From assembly GCA_004194705.1 (NCBI GenBank), contig SADC01000854.1:241880-305879 (forward strand): a stretch of DNA of 64,000 nt. Reading direction: 5' to 3'. Below are positions 11,201 through 22,366 of the stretch, piece after piece. The stretch comes from Ditylenchus dipsaci. Taxonomy: Eukaryota > Nematoda > Chromadorea > Rhabditida > Anguinidae. The translations under genes and the position numbers were made by a program. How positions within the stretch are numbered: position 1 is the stretch's first letter; every line of letters starts with the position of its first letter. A model generated the notes under the pieces. It saw only the letters and a list, made by a program, of their open reading frames with translations, was not told the origin of the DNA and searched no databases.

Positions 11201-14200
11201 GGGGGGACCAAGGCAAAAAAGTCAAAATTTTCGAAATTTTTTTTTCCGAATAACAAAAATCCCCGTCAAGATAAACATTTTGGCGTTTACAGAAATTCGA
11301 AAAACGCCTTAGAAAAAAGTTATGACCATTTCAAATCCAGGGAATTTCTTGGACCACCCTGTAGATTATGTACGTATTTTAGTTGATGAATCGAGTGCTC
11401 TGCGCAAGAAATATACATTTGAAGTGGTTGTTAACAACATTTCTCGACTGCATATCTTCCAATCAGGAACTCTGCAACTTGTCCAATTCTTAGTAGCTAG
11501 TTATGATTTCGACGAATTCTTTCTATTTCGAATATCTGATCTGAAAATAGATGATATGGGAAAGGAATGGTGCTTCCGAAGTCAACTGATCTCTTCCCTG
11601 TTAAGTTGCTCTGAATCTCACCTAACGCTTGACTTGTCTGAACTTCTCGTTTCACTAGTGTCTTATATTCCAAGCAGTGTGCGCAAGCTTAACGACAATG
11701 ATATCGATTGCAAATCAGGTTTAATTTTCGACCATAGTAGCGAATAGCCCTCCCCTATAAATTATTCTTTCAAAACCAAAATTCAGGGTACCCAAATATG
11801 TGTCCCAGACCTTGGAAAAACTGCGTAAGACATTTGTCACTTACCGTATTTCTTTAATAGGCGCACCGGGCGTTTATTTTTCAAACTTCTGAAGATTTTG
11901 AAATTGTCAATCGAAAATGGTCTTAACTCTGAAATCTTAGTCAAAATTAGTGGGGGGGGGGGACGTTTATTAGAGCAGGGGCGCTTATTAGAGTAATACG
12001 GTATTGCCTAGCCTAAATCTTGGGCCTGAACTTAATGCTCTAAATGGTGGGAGGGGGCTGTTTAATTGGCTGCTAGCGCTAAATTTTATTTCTCCTTATT
12101 TCTATTGTTTACATACCCTTTTTAAGAGCTAGAGTATGCTGATTTGCTTGCGGAGTTCTATTGTTCTAGACGATCATTGCCTTCTTCAAAAAATAATCTG
12201 TCAACAAACGCGAAACGGAATCCCCAATTCAAGTAATCGATAGCCTAGTAATTGTCTGTGCCAAATCTATAGAAACAATCTTGCGTCTAGAATCTACTGA
12301 AGGTAGCATGCTCGCATTTTTTCTTATTATAAGTATTTCTATTATAGTGGAGAAGAAATTTCAATTGTGGAGGATATCTACTATTATGCTAGAAAAGTTG
12401 AAAATATGTGAATGCTCTACCACTGGCAGTATGCGGGAGACTCAAATGGTAGCTTTGTACCTACACAGTTAAAAGGGCATACCAGAGCATTACACGGAGA
12501 AGAGGCGGAGACCAGAGGTTCTTTTCTTTCTCGACAAATTTTTACATGCGTTCTCATCTAGATTTTTCAAATTTTCTGCCTCATTTTAAAAACTAGTATA
12601 AGGTCATCAATATTAGATTTGACGTAAACTCCATGAAAAACAGAGCGATTGCAAAAAATTTGTTGGTCCCCCGCCTTAAGTTTTTGAAACATGCTGGTAT
12701 GTCCCTAGAGCGGTAAACCCTTTAGCACTCTTTACAGATGCTGGATCAATTTGTCGTCGATTCTAATATATTTTGCCGGAGGGGTTTTAAACTGTCCAGT
12801 GCATATGAAATGCTTGAAATAAGGGAGTTCTGGATTCTGCATCGCTTCAGATTAAGCAGTTTGTTGAAGGAGCGGCAAACTCTGGCCTATCACTTCTTTA
12901 TGCGTTTGTGGTGCACTGGAACCAGAGGATTCCGGACAATTTTGTGGTATGGTTACCTTGAAGATCTAAGATTTGGAAATGTGTGGTACTAATTTGTTTA
13001 CTTTTCAGAAAGGCACCCTTGAAAACTTTGAAGGCAATTGCAGTCCAGCAGTGGAAGACCTTTTGCTCACCATTTCAGACAATGTCTCCTTCTTCGATCT
13101 ACTGCGTATTTTGCAACGTTTTGGACAAAAGCTTTCGCCATCTAATCTTATGTGTGTAGTCGAACACCTGATGTTTGTTTCTTTTGCTGTAAACTTTTTA
13201 TTTTAATTACCGACAATATATACTTTAGGCAGAGAGTAGAAGACCATTCCTTGAACAACTCAGCTGAAAACATTTCGCCATCTCAGGCTGCTGTACAAAG
13301 AGCTTTTTCTCAACTAATAGGAGAGAGTTAAGTGATGGTCAACAAACTCTGTTTAAGTCTCTAGCTGCTCACGAAATTTTGCGTGTTCTGAACTGTTTGA
13401 GGGTTATTTTCCGTGCCTAATTTTAAAGTATCTTTCATTCCTTTTTTAGCTCCATGCGTGGATGAGCGATGGTTCAAGCTTAGCGAATTTTTGGTGGAAA
13501 ATGCCCAGTCAAAGATGCTGGCGATTCGGTTTGGCTTCTTATATCCTCTTCCTCGTCATATGTCTCGAGCGGAGGATTGTTTTCGAGTTTTGAGTGCAAG
13601 AATTAGAGGGAAATCTCGTGATCAGTTTGTGTTTTTGAAAAATTGTCTCAGTGATGAGGCTTTACACAACATACGTCCGGAGATTTTTAAAGAACTTTTG
13701 CTTGGCTTTCCTTCTGCGGTAGTTTCTTGCGGACTACTTACTGCCATTTATAAGTGTTAGCATTTATAGAACTGCATTGAATTCATCCAAAACTTTGAAG
13801 TGCGTTATCAGCAGTATGGTGATGTCTTGACCTACTTGTTTAATATTGCGGATGAAAAATGCTTTGATGCTCCTGAAATAGATAGGTAATTGTCACTGTG
13901 AAACTATGTATGCTATAGTATCGGCATTCCTGTGTTGCAGATTCTTCTCGCAGAAGCTCAGTCAGCCCTTTGCTCGTTACCTGTTGGATCCTCTACTGCC
14001 ACTGCAAATTTCGCACTTTCCGGGAATTTTCTGTCTGCCTCAAAAAATGTTGGTTATTGAGTTTTTGCAAGCTTAATTTTTTTTATATCAGAAGTTTTTT
14101 AAACAATGTCATAATTTAATAATTGAAATCATCAGAAAATGTACTCATAATGGTATTCATTTCAAAATTTAGGTTGGTTGAACTGACCCGAAGAACTAGC

Positions 14201-17200
14201 TTTGCCGAAGAGTTGTTAAACTTGTTTCAACGGGGTCATTGCGCTAACATCTTCTTTTCTCTGAGAGAATATATTCATCAGTGGTCCATGTCTGTGCAAA
14301 AAGCTCTAGTTCCGCCAGTGATTTTGAATGCAATCATGGTCCTTTTTAAGAATTTCCAGTGGAATGCTCTTCCAAACGATGACATGGCATTTGCGATTGC
14401 CAATGATATATTCAGTATATGCAGAGTTCTCTTTTCACAGCTTATTGGATCTTTTCAATGGTAACGGGAACGTAAGTTGCCACTATAATTTCGTTGCTAA
14501 TTTCAGCTCGGATTTCTATCTTCAAGATCTCTATGACAGGTAGTATATATGTGTCCCTTGCTATTGTAGCTTAGTCACCATGGATGCCCGAGACTTAAGC
14601 AATATCCAAACCTAAAAAATGGTTAAAAAGTTCAGACTAACAAAATCACTGTTGCATCTCGTAATTCTCCATGGTGCCTACCTTTTAAGCCAGGATTTTG
14701 TTGCGACAGTTGTTTCAAACATCATGTTGGGATATTTTCAGATGGTTCTATTTTGTTTCCAAAACTGCTGAAACCGAATTTTTCTTTCCTCGTATCATCT
14801 CTTGGCCTTGCCATCAATAGATTCCTTGGTTGATTTCCGAACACAATATCCAGTTACGTGGCATTTTCTCAGTTCATGTGCTATATCGCTGGATGAAGAT
14901 GATCATGCCTCAAGGAAGTGCAATACAGTGGTGGATCTGATCTTTATCTGGATTTGGCTAGAGAGGTTTTTCTGTAGTGCTTGTTTTTATTTTAACTAAA
15001 AGCAATTATAGTACTCACGAATCTTTGTGGAAACGAATACCATGGAAAATCTATCAAATTTCCTTGGTTTTTCTTCTAAACTGCCTATACTCAACAATAC
15101 GGTAAGTTAAAAACCGTGTGATCTCATTCAATTGTGGCACTGAAAACTTTATATTTTAGATAGACCAAGATTTGACATCCAGTGTTTTTGATGTGATCAT
15201 GCTCAGAGGATATTGGCAGCATATACGAAGGAGTATTTCAGACCAAGATCTGTGCGGTGTGTTTTTCCTTCAACTTTTTTTTGTCTAAAGCTTCTGTTTT
15301 TAGAGTCGAAATTGTGTTTTCTTTGTCGTCTCCACTTCTTCTATCCGTGGTTACGAGCGGAAATTGAGCCACTGATCTCGCTATATCCGTCCTCTGAAAT
15401 AAAGAGAATTCAAGAAGCGATGCTTTGCAGTTTGTGTTCCAGAGGAACACTCAGTGAGTTTACTGTTCAAATATCTCGCATCTTGCTTTTTCGATCGAGG
15501 TTATTATTTATGCATTTTTATCAGAGCAGCTGACGACTATCTTTAGACCCGTTTTTAATATTTCAACTATTTAGTTCTATTGATCCGCCAATTGTTTCTG
15601 GGCTCTCTACAACTGTGCCTTCAAATCATTGGTAGATGACTGTGGAAATGCATTGTATGGTTTATAATTTGATGGTAGGAGTTATTTAAATATATGTCCA
15701 TTGGTTCAGAGTGAAAAGAATTTCTTTGGATCCAACTGCTGATTGCTCTGCTGGCAATGCGATTTCAGAAGTGGTAGTAGATGCTTATGAGTTACTTCTA
15801 TTCCTTCAAAGAAGTAGGTGTGTCGCAGCTTTCCCCCAGGAATTGCAAGATTTTGTTCGTACTGCTCGTCATTATGTAATTTTCGCTGATGTATTACTAT
15901 CGTGAATCATAAAAAATATTTAAGCCGGTTTATGCAACGCTTTTGATACCTCATGTTGTAAGAGGACTTTCTGGGGCTTCTAGTGAGAAGCAATGCAAAG
16001 CAGTGATTGACGAACTAAATGTATCTATCAATGCCTTGAATCTAAGCAAACAGAGTTCAATGAAGTGGAAAATCTGTTCCTCATTGCGATTGTAGCGTTA
16101 GCTGAGTCCTGGCTCGTTTCTATGCCTCATTTAAGTATTCTTCCTCTAGTGCGGTGTTTAGTCAAAGCTAAGCTTTATCGCAATTCTCACTATTTCCTCA
16201 GATATTACATGGACTTTTTCTTTTGGTTAGTTACGACACTTTAAGGGATCTTGGTTATTGCGCGCAATGGCATGACAAAAATTTGAATTGATATCTCACT
16301 CTACTGTTTGGCGTCGTTTGAAACGACTCATCACTCATCTGAGTATAGTAAGAGATAAAAGAAAACTTTTCCCCGCCAATACAAATTTTTGTCATACCAC
16401 TGCGCGCAAAAAATGGTCCTATAAAGGGGCATACCAGCGCGTTACACGGGCGATTTAAAATTTGCAAAAGGCGGGGACCAGGTATATTCGAACGAGAATT
16501 ATTTTTAGATGCAAAATTTTCATTTTATACAAAAAGCTATACACCATATTGGAATCGAACTCGACCACGTTCGGACTACATCAGCACATCATCACTGAGC
16601 TACCCATATTATTAGACTAATAATACTATGTTTTTCATGACCTATTGCTCTTTACAGAATAACAATTTTGCATTTAAAAATAATTCTCGTTTGAATATGG
16701 CTGGTCCCTGCCTTTTACAAATACGAAATTGACTGTGTAACCCGCTGGTATGACCCTTTAAAGAACATATTTTGCAAGTGATGGAAGGTGCAGATCCTAA
16801 ATAATTCTTTATTCTTAGCAACCTGCCATCAAGGATCTTGTTCCACTTGCAGACAGAAGAAGACAAACACTTTTTGGAAACAGTCAAAGATGAACACTTG
16901 CGTGAAGAGCTCCTGGAACTACTGGTTCAAATTTTCATTGGTACAAATGATCCGGTTCCACTTACGGCCATTCCCCTGTTTGCCAAAATCAATACCGACG
17001 CAAGGTATATAATCTTGCATGTTTTTACTGAAAGTTCAACCGCATGTAAATGCTTTTCAATACGATCAAATTTTCAGAATTTTTGTCGCGGAGTCGAATC
17101 ATGATTGGGGCGCCCTAAGTGGTTTGTGTGGATCTTCTTTTCGCAACGAAGGCAAGATGATAGATGCCTATTACTATCTAGGTAAATTCGTTTGCAATCG

Positions 17201-20200
17201 CTTAAATTTCATTGATTTTTTTAAAGGGAGTCAAAATATTCGAAATTGCTCGGTTGAAGCTCACTATGCCTCCGTTATAAAATTGGCGTCATGGGATCAG
17301 CTTTCAGATGTATCGAACCAGATATCTTTTCCAAAAAGGTGGTTTTTTTCTTCACGTCTTAATATATATTGTTTTTTAAGTGCGCAAACTCATTGGCAGT
17401 CAATCTATCGAGCAACTAAATTAATTCATGACAGAAAGCGTAGCCCGATTGGGTCTTCTCTTACCTGCTTTGCAGAAAGTTTGAAACAGAGCAATCGTCA
17501 CTTACTTGATCTGAAAAGATTGGATCAGCTACGAGATATCGTCATTTTGAATAATTATCTGAAGGTCAAAACCTCGCAAGGTATTCCTTTAATGAAGTCA
17601 GTTTATTGGGCTTAGTGCTACATGAAAATATTTTTAGAACAGTTGATTACGAATTGGGGACAGTCATCTTTGGCTATTCTGTCCAGCTGGGAAATAGCTA
17701 GAAACGTATCGCAACAAGGCAAGTATTTGCCTGCACTTATGAACATCATTATAAAAAGGTCGAGAGAATTGCGCAAACTTCACTCATATCAGGTGTGTTA
17801 TGCATATTATTTTCATTATTTTAAAATTAACTGAATCCTTTTTCGCCTGCTCTGAGATTGTTGGATAAGCTTGAAGGAATCGTCCAATCCAGTGGTTGTC
17901 GTAATTTCCTACCCATGACTTTTGTTGAGCGAGCGAAGGTTTTGATTGCAAGTAAGGAATCTTCTTCATCTTTGATGGCTGGTTACTTCCTGAAGCGTGT
18001 TATCCATGAGTTCGATTCTGCTGCTGTGAGTATTGATGCGGCAATTTCTGTGGACGATTTCGATTCTCTCAATGATGGCAGTGAAATAAGCCTGCTGAAG
18101 ATCAGGTCGTACGTACTACTCTCTCGTATATCTCCGAATGATGAAAAAGCCATGGAAAATCTGAAAGAGGTTATTATAATTTTTCTTGCTTTTGCTAGTC
18201 TAACATTTTAGGCTTGCAAGCAATCCGCCGTGTTTACTGAAAAGTATCCTAGTATGTGCTCTAAGAATTTCGTCAAGTACGCGACTTTCGCGGAGAAGAG
18301 GTATTGGGAGCTTCGCGAGTTTTCCGAAACACCAGCTTTTGCATTGAAGGTAACTAATGACTGAATGTTCGTAGTATAAAAAAAATTTCAGAAAGAAGCA
18401 ATCAGTCAATGGCAAGCAGAAATCAATCTATCCAATTCGTAAACTATTTTAGTCATTCGCAGATCAAATTTGGCTTTTAGTAAAGGATCTAATGTCTCTA
18501 AAGGAGAAACCTGCAGGAGGAACGAGAAATAGAATGTGAAAAAGTGGATGTCAAAGCCGTGGAAGATGAGAGAAACACCTATCTCAGGGAATCTTCTAAA
18601 TATTACCTGAATGCTTTGGTTTTGGGTTCCCTAGAAACTGGATGTTCAGACGCAATCTTAATTCACAGATTTGCTGCTTTGTTGTATGTGAACTATTAAT
18701 AACCTCTAATCTACCTCGACCTTTTGTGTTCAGAATGCAGAATGTTGATGACGAAGAACTTTCAAGGTTTTCCATGGTTAGCTCAATTGTCGAAATTCAA
18801 CTAATTATAATTCATCTTTTAGGATTATGTTGACCGGATACCTACCTGTGTTTGGCTGCCTATCTTCAATATTTTATCAAGTTATCTTTTTTCAACTGGT
18901 CTCCCAATTGCTGCACTGGTATCCAAGGTTTATTTTTAATATAATCGTTGTGTAAGGGTGTGAAAGTTTTTTTCAGATTGCATTGAATGTGAGTGCATAT
19001 TTATGTCACTACTAATTTATGAAATAATTTACAGCTAATATTTAGGTCGTGAGAGATTACCCCTATCATTGTCTAAATGACTTGCTTTTCTATCTTTCTT
19101 CATCTGATGTATGGTTACGTTTTTCGTCAACTTTTGCCTTTCTATTATCGCAAGTTTAGTCAAGAAAAAAAATCACATTGGCTCTCCTCAAGAAAGTTTG
19201 CGAATTTAGTCCTCGTTTGAAAGAAATTATTGCTATTGCCAAAAGAGCTCATGATGTCTTACGGGACTTTGCGAAGACTGACCACTCTCACTTTGAAGCT
19301 TGTTCTGAGCGTGGAAAGCGTAAGATACTTTTCTTAAAATTTTTGTAAAATTTCTCTGACTTTTAGAATTATACAAGATCTCGGCAAGACAAAAGATTTT
19401 GTCAGAACTCAGTACTCTGCAATCCGTTCCAATTCCTGTTCTCACTCAAAAAGTTGGTCTTTTTTATCTACTGCTTTTCTATAACATGCAAACATTTACA
19501 GCTAACCAAGGCTGGGGATTTTGATGTCAGTTCACTTGTATCATTCCAGTATATTCAAAATACCTTTGAGTTGGCCGACGGCCTTTCGACTCCAAAAGTA
19601 ATTGTTGTCACTGGCTCAGATGGTGTCAAGTACAAGCTAATTTTCAAGGTAAATTGTTTTGTTCCGAAAACATCCAAATATTCTAAAACATCTGGCTTAC
19701 AGAAAGAAGATATTCGTCAAGACGGACTCATCCAACAACTATTCCTTGTTTCTAACCTGTTGATGCAGAAGTCGAAAGTTCTGTCGTCACTTGCGAAATC
19801 TTTTAAGCCGCTTCGCCAGTACAGTAATTATTTTGCTTTATCATTGAGTAAAGAGCATTTACCAGAAATTTAGATGTCTTACCACTGGATGGACAAAACG
19901 GCATTATCGAGTGGTGTCAAGGTACTCAATCTATTTGCGGTTATCTTGCTGGACATGACAAGAAAGGAGGGGCGCACTTAAAGTATCGTCCTAAGGAGCC
20001 TAGTGTATTTGATTTGAGATTTGAGCTCTCGAAGCTAGATCTCAGTCGTCCTTGTCGCTGTCGGGAATTCCTCGCTATCTGCAATAAGATTTCGCCTGTT
20101 TTCCGCTACTTTTTCTATGAAAAATTCAGTAAGCTTGAAATCTTTCATCAAAAGGTGGAGGCTTACACTCGAAGCTTAGCGCAGTGGTCAGCTGGTATCT

Positions 20201-20959
20201 GGTTTAGTCTTATGTTAGGATGACTGAGTTTTCATTTATCTTTTTTTAGTGTGCTACGTAGTTGGCTTGGGCGATAGACATCTAACCAACATTCTGATTG
20301 ATGAAGAAGGAGAGCTAGTTCATATTGATTTGGGTTGGTGTATTGATTTCTACATTTTGCCCTATTTGGTTTTTTTAGGACAAGTGTTCGAGTACAGTAA
20401 GCGAATGTTAAAACAGCCAGAGAAGGTCCCGTTCCGCCTCACAAGAGAGATGGTGGGATTTTTTGAATTCTGTCAAATATTTAATGTTTTTAAACTTCTT
20501 TAGGTGGATCCTATCTTACTAGATGGAATTCATGGAAAGTTGAAAAGGATTGCATGCGAAACGCTTAAGACTATGAGGGAGAACGCACAGGTAGATGTTG
20601 TGCGGTACTGTGAGTGATTTATTTAACTGTGATTAAAGGTTCTGATTGGCATATCTTCGTTGATTCTATATGATCCCATCTCTTCGCTGAAATCTAGATT
20701 AAGCCTCGACAAAAGGATGGACAAAGCGCAGAGGAATCTTTTTGCGGAATGTGCTATATCGAGGTTAAAAGAGAAGCTAGCTGGGAGAGATCTTACTTAT
20801 GCAGAGATGAATGCCGAAGAGCAGGTAGCCCATCTATTTGAGGTGCTATATCGAGTTTTATTACCACAATGTATCTTTTAGATGACTCGCCTGATTGCAG
20901 ACGCGAGGAATCCAGAAAATTTGTGCCAAATGTTTGCTGGGTGGCTTGCCTTCTTATAA
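8280..20959 (+). CDS. ATM: ATM/Tel1-type PI3K-like protein kinase (many short introns)
   Basis: Serine/threonine kinase of the PIKK family, which signals DNA double-strand breaks in the nucleus. The C-terminal kinase exons are clear. LPLDGQNGIIEWCQGT, KYRPKE and PVFRYFFYEKF are followed by the catalytic GLGDRHLTNIL (about 20264-20296), the Mg-binding HIDLG (about 20318-20333, split by a 45-base intron), KVPFRLTREMVDP, and a FATC tail ending FAGWLAFL with stop TAA at 20957-20959. These match ATM rather than ATR, mTOR or SMG1 (IEWC, KVPFRLTR, FxGW near the end). Upstream exons (from about 8434) give alpha-helical solenoid sequence. Introns are mostly 45-60 bases with TTTTAG/TTTCAG acceptors. 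The start at 8280 is tentative because the first intron does not join in frame. An A7 run at about 9912-9918 shifts the frame where A6 would keep RKRAKK-SSSQLF intact. Several larger introns hold MITEs. Confidence 0.88.
10590..10757. repeat. Palindromic repeat in ATM intron
   Basis: GAGTATAGCCGCCCCACTCA and TGAGTGGGGTGGTTATACTC form inverted arms. It lies in the roughly 1-kb ATM intron after the exon ending near 10342, beside the H-family relic. ORFs on both strands here are shadows. Confidence 0.65.
10770..10918. mobile_element. H-family TTAA MITE relic (H4) in ATM intron
   Basis: The internal block (AGTATAAGGTCTTAAATATTAGATTTGAC), the CACCTTAA block and the right end ACGGGTATACCCTTCAA match the copies at 12.5 and 50.2 kb. 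The left end is missing or displaced by the neighbouring palindrome. Confidence 0.6.
11000..11361. mobile_element. Mariner-like foldback MITE in ATM intron (J1)
   Basis: TA-flanked, with near-perfect arms starting CAGGGTGGTCCAAGAAATTC. The centre carries the recurrent GCCTTGGTCCCCCT motif in both orientations (11146-11159, 11202-11214). The next ATM exon begins about 20 bases after it, following ACGTATTTTAG. A relative lies at 57462. Confidence 0.9.
11729..12079. mobile_element. GGCGCTACT-family MITE (M2) in ATM intron, itself hit by E2
   Basis: Ends CGACCATAGTAGCGAATAG and GCTGCTAGCGC flank C/G-rich blocks. TTAATTTT/TAAATTTT at the edges agree at 7 of 8 positions, an aged hAT-size duplication. 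The internal GTGTCCCAGACC block matches the complement of other family members. It is interrupted by the TA-flanked MITE at 11844-12001. Confidence 0.7.
11844..12001. mobile_element. CCGTATTT-family MITE (E2), block GGCGC
   Basis: TA-flanked ends CCGTATTTCTTTAATAGGCGC and GCGCTTATTAGAGTAATACGG, with core AATTGTCAATCGAAAATGG as in E1. It is nested inside M2 within an ATM intron. Confidence 0.88.
12473..12706. mobile_element. H-family TTAA MITE (H2) in ATM intron
   Basis: TTAA precedes AAGGGCATACCAGAGCATT. The right end ATGCTGGTATGTCCCT is the complementary arm. Internal AGTATAAGGTCATCAATATTAG is shared with H3 and H4. It lies between ATM exons. Confidence 0.8.
16244..16420. mobile_element. 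G-family MITE (G3) in ATM intron
   Basis: Ends GGGATCTTGGTTATTGCGCG and CGCGCAAAAAATGGTCC are complementary, with TTAA at 16240s on the left. It matches the copies at 58.1 and 59.3 kb (TGCGCGCAG..GGCA with a TCTCTTTCGTCT-type centre). It abuts H1 directly. Confidence 0.75.
16425..16757. mobile_element. H-family MITE with tRNA-like core (H1) in ATM intron
   Basis: Arms AGGGGCATACCAGCGCGTTA and its complement end at CCCT followed by TTAA. Second-level arms (GAGAATTATTTTTAGATGCA) enclose an unpaired centre that carries a tRNA-like sequence on the minus strand. Confidence 0.8.
16540..16612 (-). tRNA. tRNA-like sequence, probably a pseudogene
   Basis: On the minus strand an A-box-like GGGTAGCTCAGTGATG is followed about 45 bases later by a B-box-like GAGTTCGATTCC. 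The outer bases can pair at 6 of 7 acceptor-stem positions, but the T-arm stem does not pair well. It is therefore a tRNA relic or tRNA-derived promoter rather than a confident functional tRNA. It sits in the centre of MITE H1. Confidence 0.4.
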
Positions 20960-21035
20960 TTTAAACCTTGAAGATATATTGTTGATCAAGTAATTCTCAT
21001 TGTTCGTATTTCCTCTCACCCTTATCAAAGTATTC

Positions 21036-21043
21036 TGAATAAA
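21036..21043 (+). promoter_or_regulatory. Candidate ATM polyadenylation signal
   Basis: GAATAAAG about 80 bases after the ATM stop fits AATAAA position and context. There is no transcript evidence. Confidence 0.5.
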
Positions 21044-21144
21044 GAAACTGATAGTTTATTTTTCTGATAGAAATCTTCACTTAACGTTTTTTTAACGTGG
21101 CAAGGCTTGTTCCGCCCCACATAAATTCTTGATAGGACAGAATG

Positions 21145-21298
21145 GGCTACCAGACAATTTCTAATATTTTTAGAATTTGTCGCGCGACATTTTCTAATAT
21201 TTTTCGGTAAATTCGGGACAAAACAACCGAATTTACCGAAAAATATTAGAAAATGTCGCGCGACAAATTCTAAAAATATTAGAAATTGTCTGGTAGCC
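21145..21298. mobile_element. Near-perfect hairpin MITE with 9-bp duplication
   Basis: Arms of about 72 bases starting GGCTACCAGACAATTTC pair almost perfectly around a 10-base loop (GACAAAACAA). The 9-bp GACAGAATG occurs on both sides (21136-21144 and 21299-21307), the size typical of Mutator-like elements. It lies just past the ATM polyadenylation signal. Confidence 0.88.
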
Positions 21299-21623
21299 GA
21301 CAGAATGCGCTGATCACAATGGGCACGAGTCAATTTTGCTTCAATGGCGGGTATGTAGGTGAAAAGGGGTCCAAGAGCTAAACAATTGTGTATGGTGAAA
21401 ATTCACTTAATACCAAATGTTTTGGAGTGGTACGCCATGATTGTCATAGTGCAGTCAGGCTCATAATATACTAAAATTACCCAAAGAATTACGCTTTGCA
21501 CTATTTTATGAATAATCTCTTTCGATTCATTCCCCTTTATTTTTCAAGCTAGCAAAAGCGGCTTGGAGAATATCTCTCTCTATTTTTTTTCCATTCTTTC
21601 TCAATCGATTTAGCTGATCTTTA
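21299..21623. other. Short spacer with one arm of an older inverted repeat
   Basis: CCATGATTGTCAT...CAGGCTCATAATATA at about 21428-21466 recurs inverted at about 25376-25414, beyond the retrotransposon. The retrotransposon therefore inserted into an older palindrome. Its 5' untranslated region probably begins near 21470. Confidence 0.5.
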
Positions 21624-22366
21624 ATGTCTAAAATTATTTCCTACGACAAGCTGGGCAAGGATGACCTAGCCAAAATTATTGCTCAACACCTTACCACCAT
21701 TGAACAACAACAAGCTCAGCTGGTTTCTTTGACTAAGTGTACTGAAACCTTGACTGAGACCAATAAGAGGCTAACTGCTACCAATGGAAAGGTCATTCAA
21801 GAAAACTGCTCCCTTCGCGATCGGATCGACGAACTTCAAGAAGAGCTTAAGAAGGACAACAGCTATGGAAAGCATGCTCCGGATTTCACGCATAGTATGG
21901 TTCAAGCGATGCGTGAGGCAGAACAAATGAAAGGAAAATCTCTACGGGCTGTCATTGAGCGAGTCCCAGAAGCAAGTGACGACAAAGAACAAAAGAAAGT
22001 GATGCCTGTCTAATATCATCAATCATCAAAGCAACAGGCAAACAATTGGATGTTGATTTAGCCAAGATTAATCGGCATGGCTCAAAAAACTTTCACCGAG
22101 GCCGAATCATCAAAGTCCCTTTCTCAACTGAGAAAGACAGAAATGAATTTCTCCGGAGCTTTGGTAAAGCTGTGGCTTCTCTTTCTACTCATCCTGGACC
22201 TATTTCTGCTCGCCGAGACATGACTGAAAGTGAGTTGAAGATTTTAAGTACCATAAGAAAGCAGTGCTACGAAAAAAATAAAGAGTGTGGCTTTTTCAAA
22301 TTTTTTGTCTCTGATCTTTCTATTAAGGAAAATAAGGATCCTAAGCCTTTTAAGAAGCTGCACTAG
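21624..22366 (+). CDS. Non-LTR retrotransposon ORF1 (nucleic-acid-binding protein)
   Basis: ORF1 begins MSKIISYDKLGKDDLAK. An N-terminal coiled coil (heptad-rich, about residues 15-80) is followed by an RRM-like middle region (KNFHRGRIIKVPFSTEKDR) and a C-terminal segment (SARRDMTESELKILSTIR). ORF1 proteins of LINE elements coat the RNA and deliver it with the reverse transcriptase. The frame breaks once near 22003, in an A run before GATGCCTGT; one added base would make about 248 codons continuous. It ends in a TAG with ORF2 following in the same frame. Confidence 0.85.

Noticed and set aside
8280..20959. Assignment of the kinase gene to ATR, mTOR or SMG1
   Set aside because: The IEWC, KVPFRLTR and FAGW C-terminal features and the spacing around HIDLG fit ATM better. 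N-terminal evidence is weak but does not contradict this.
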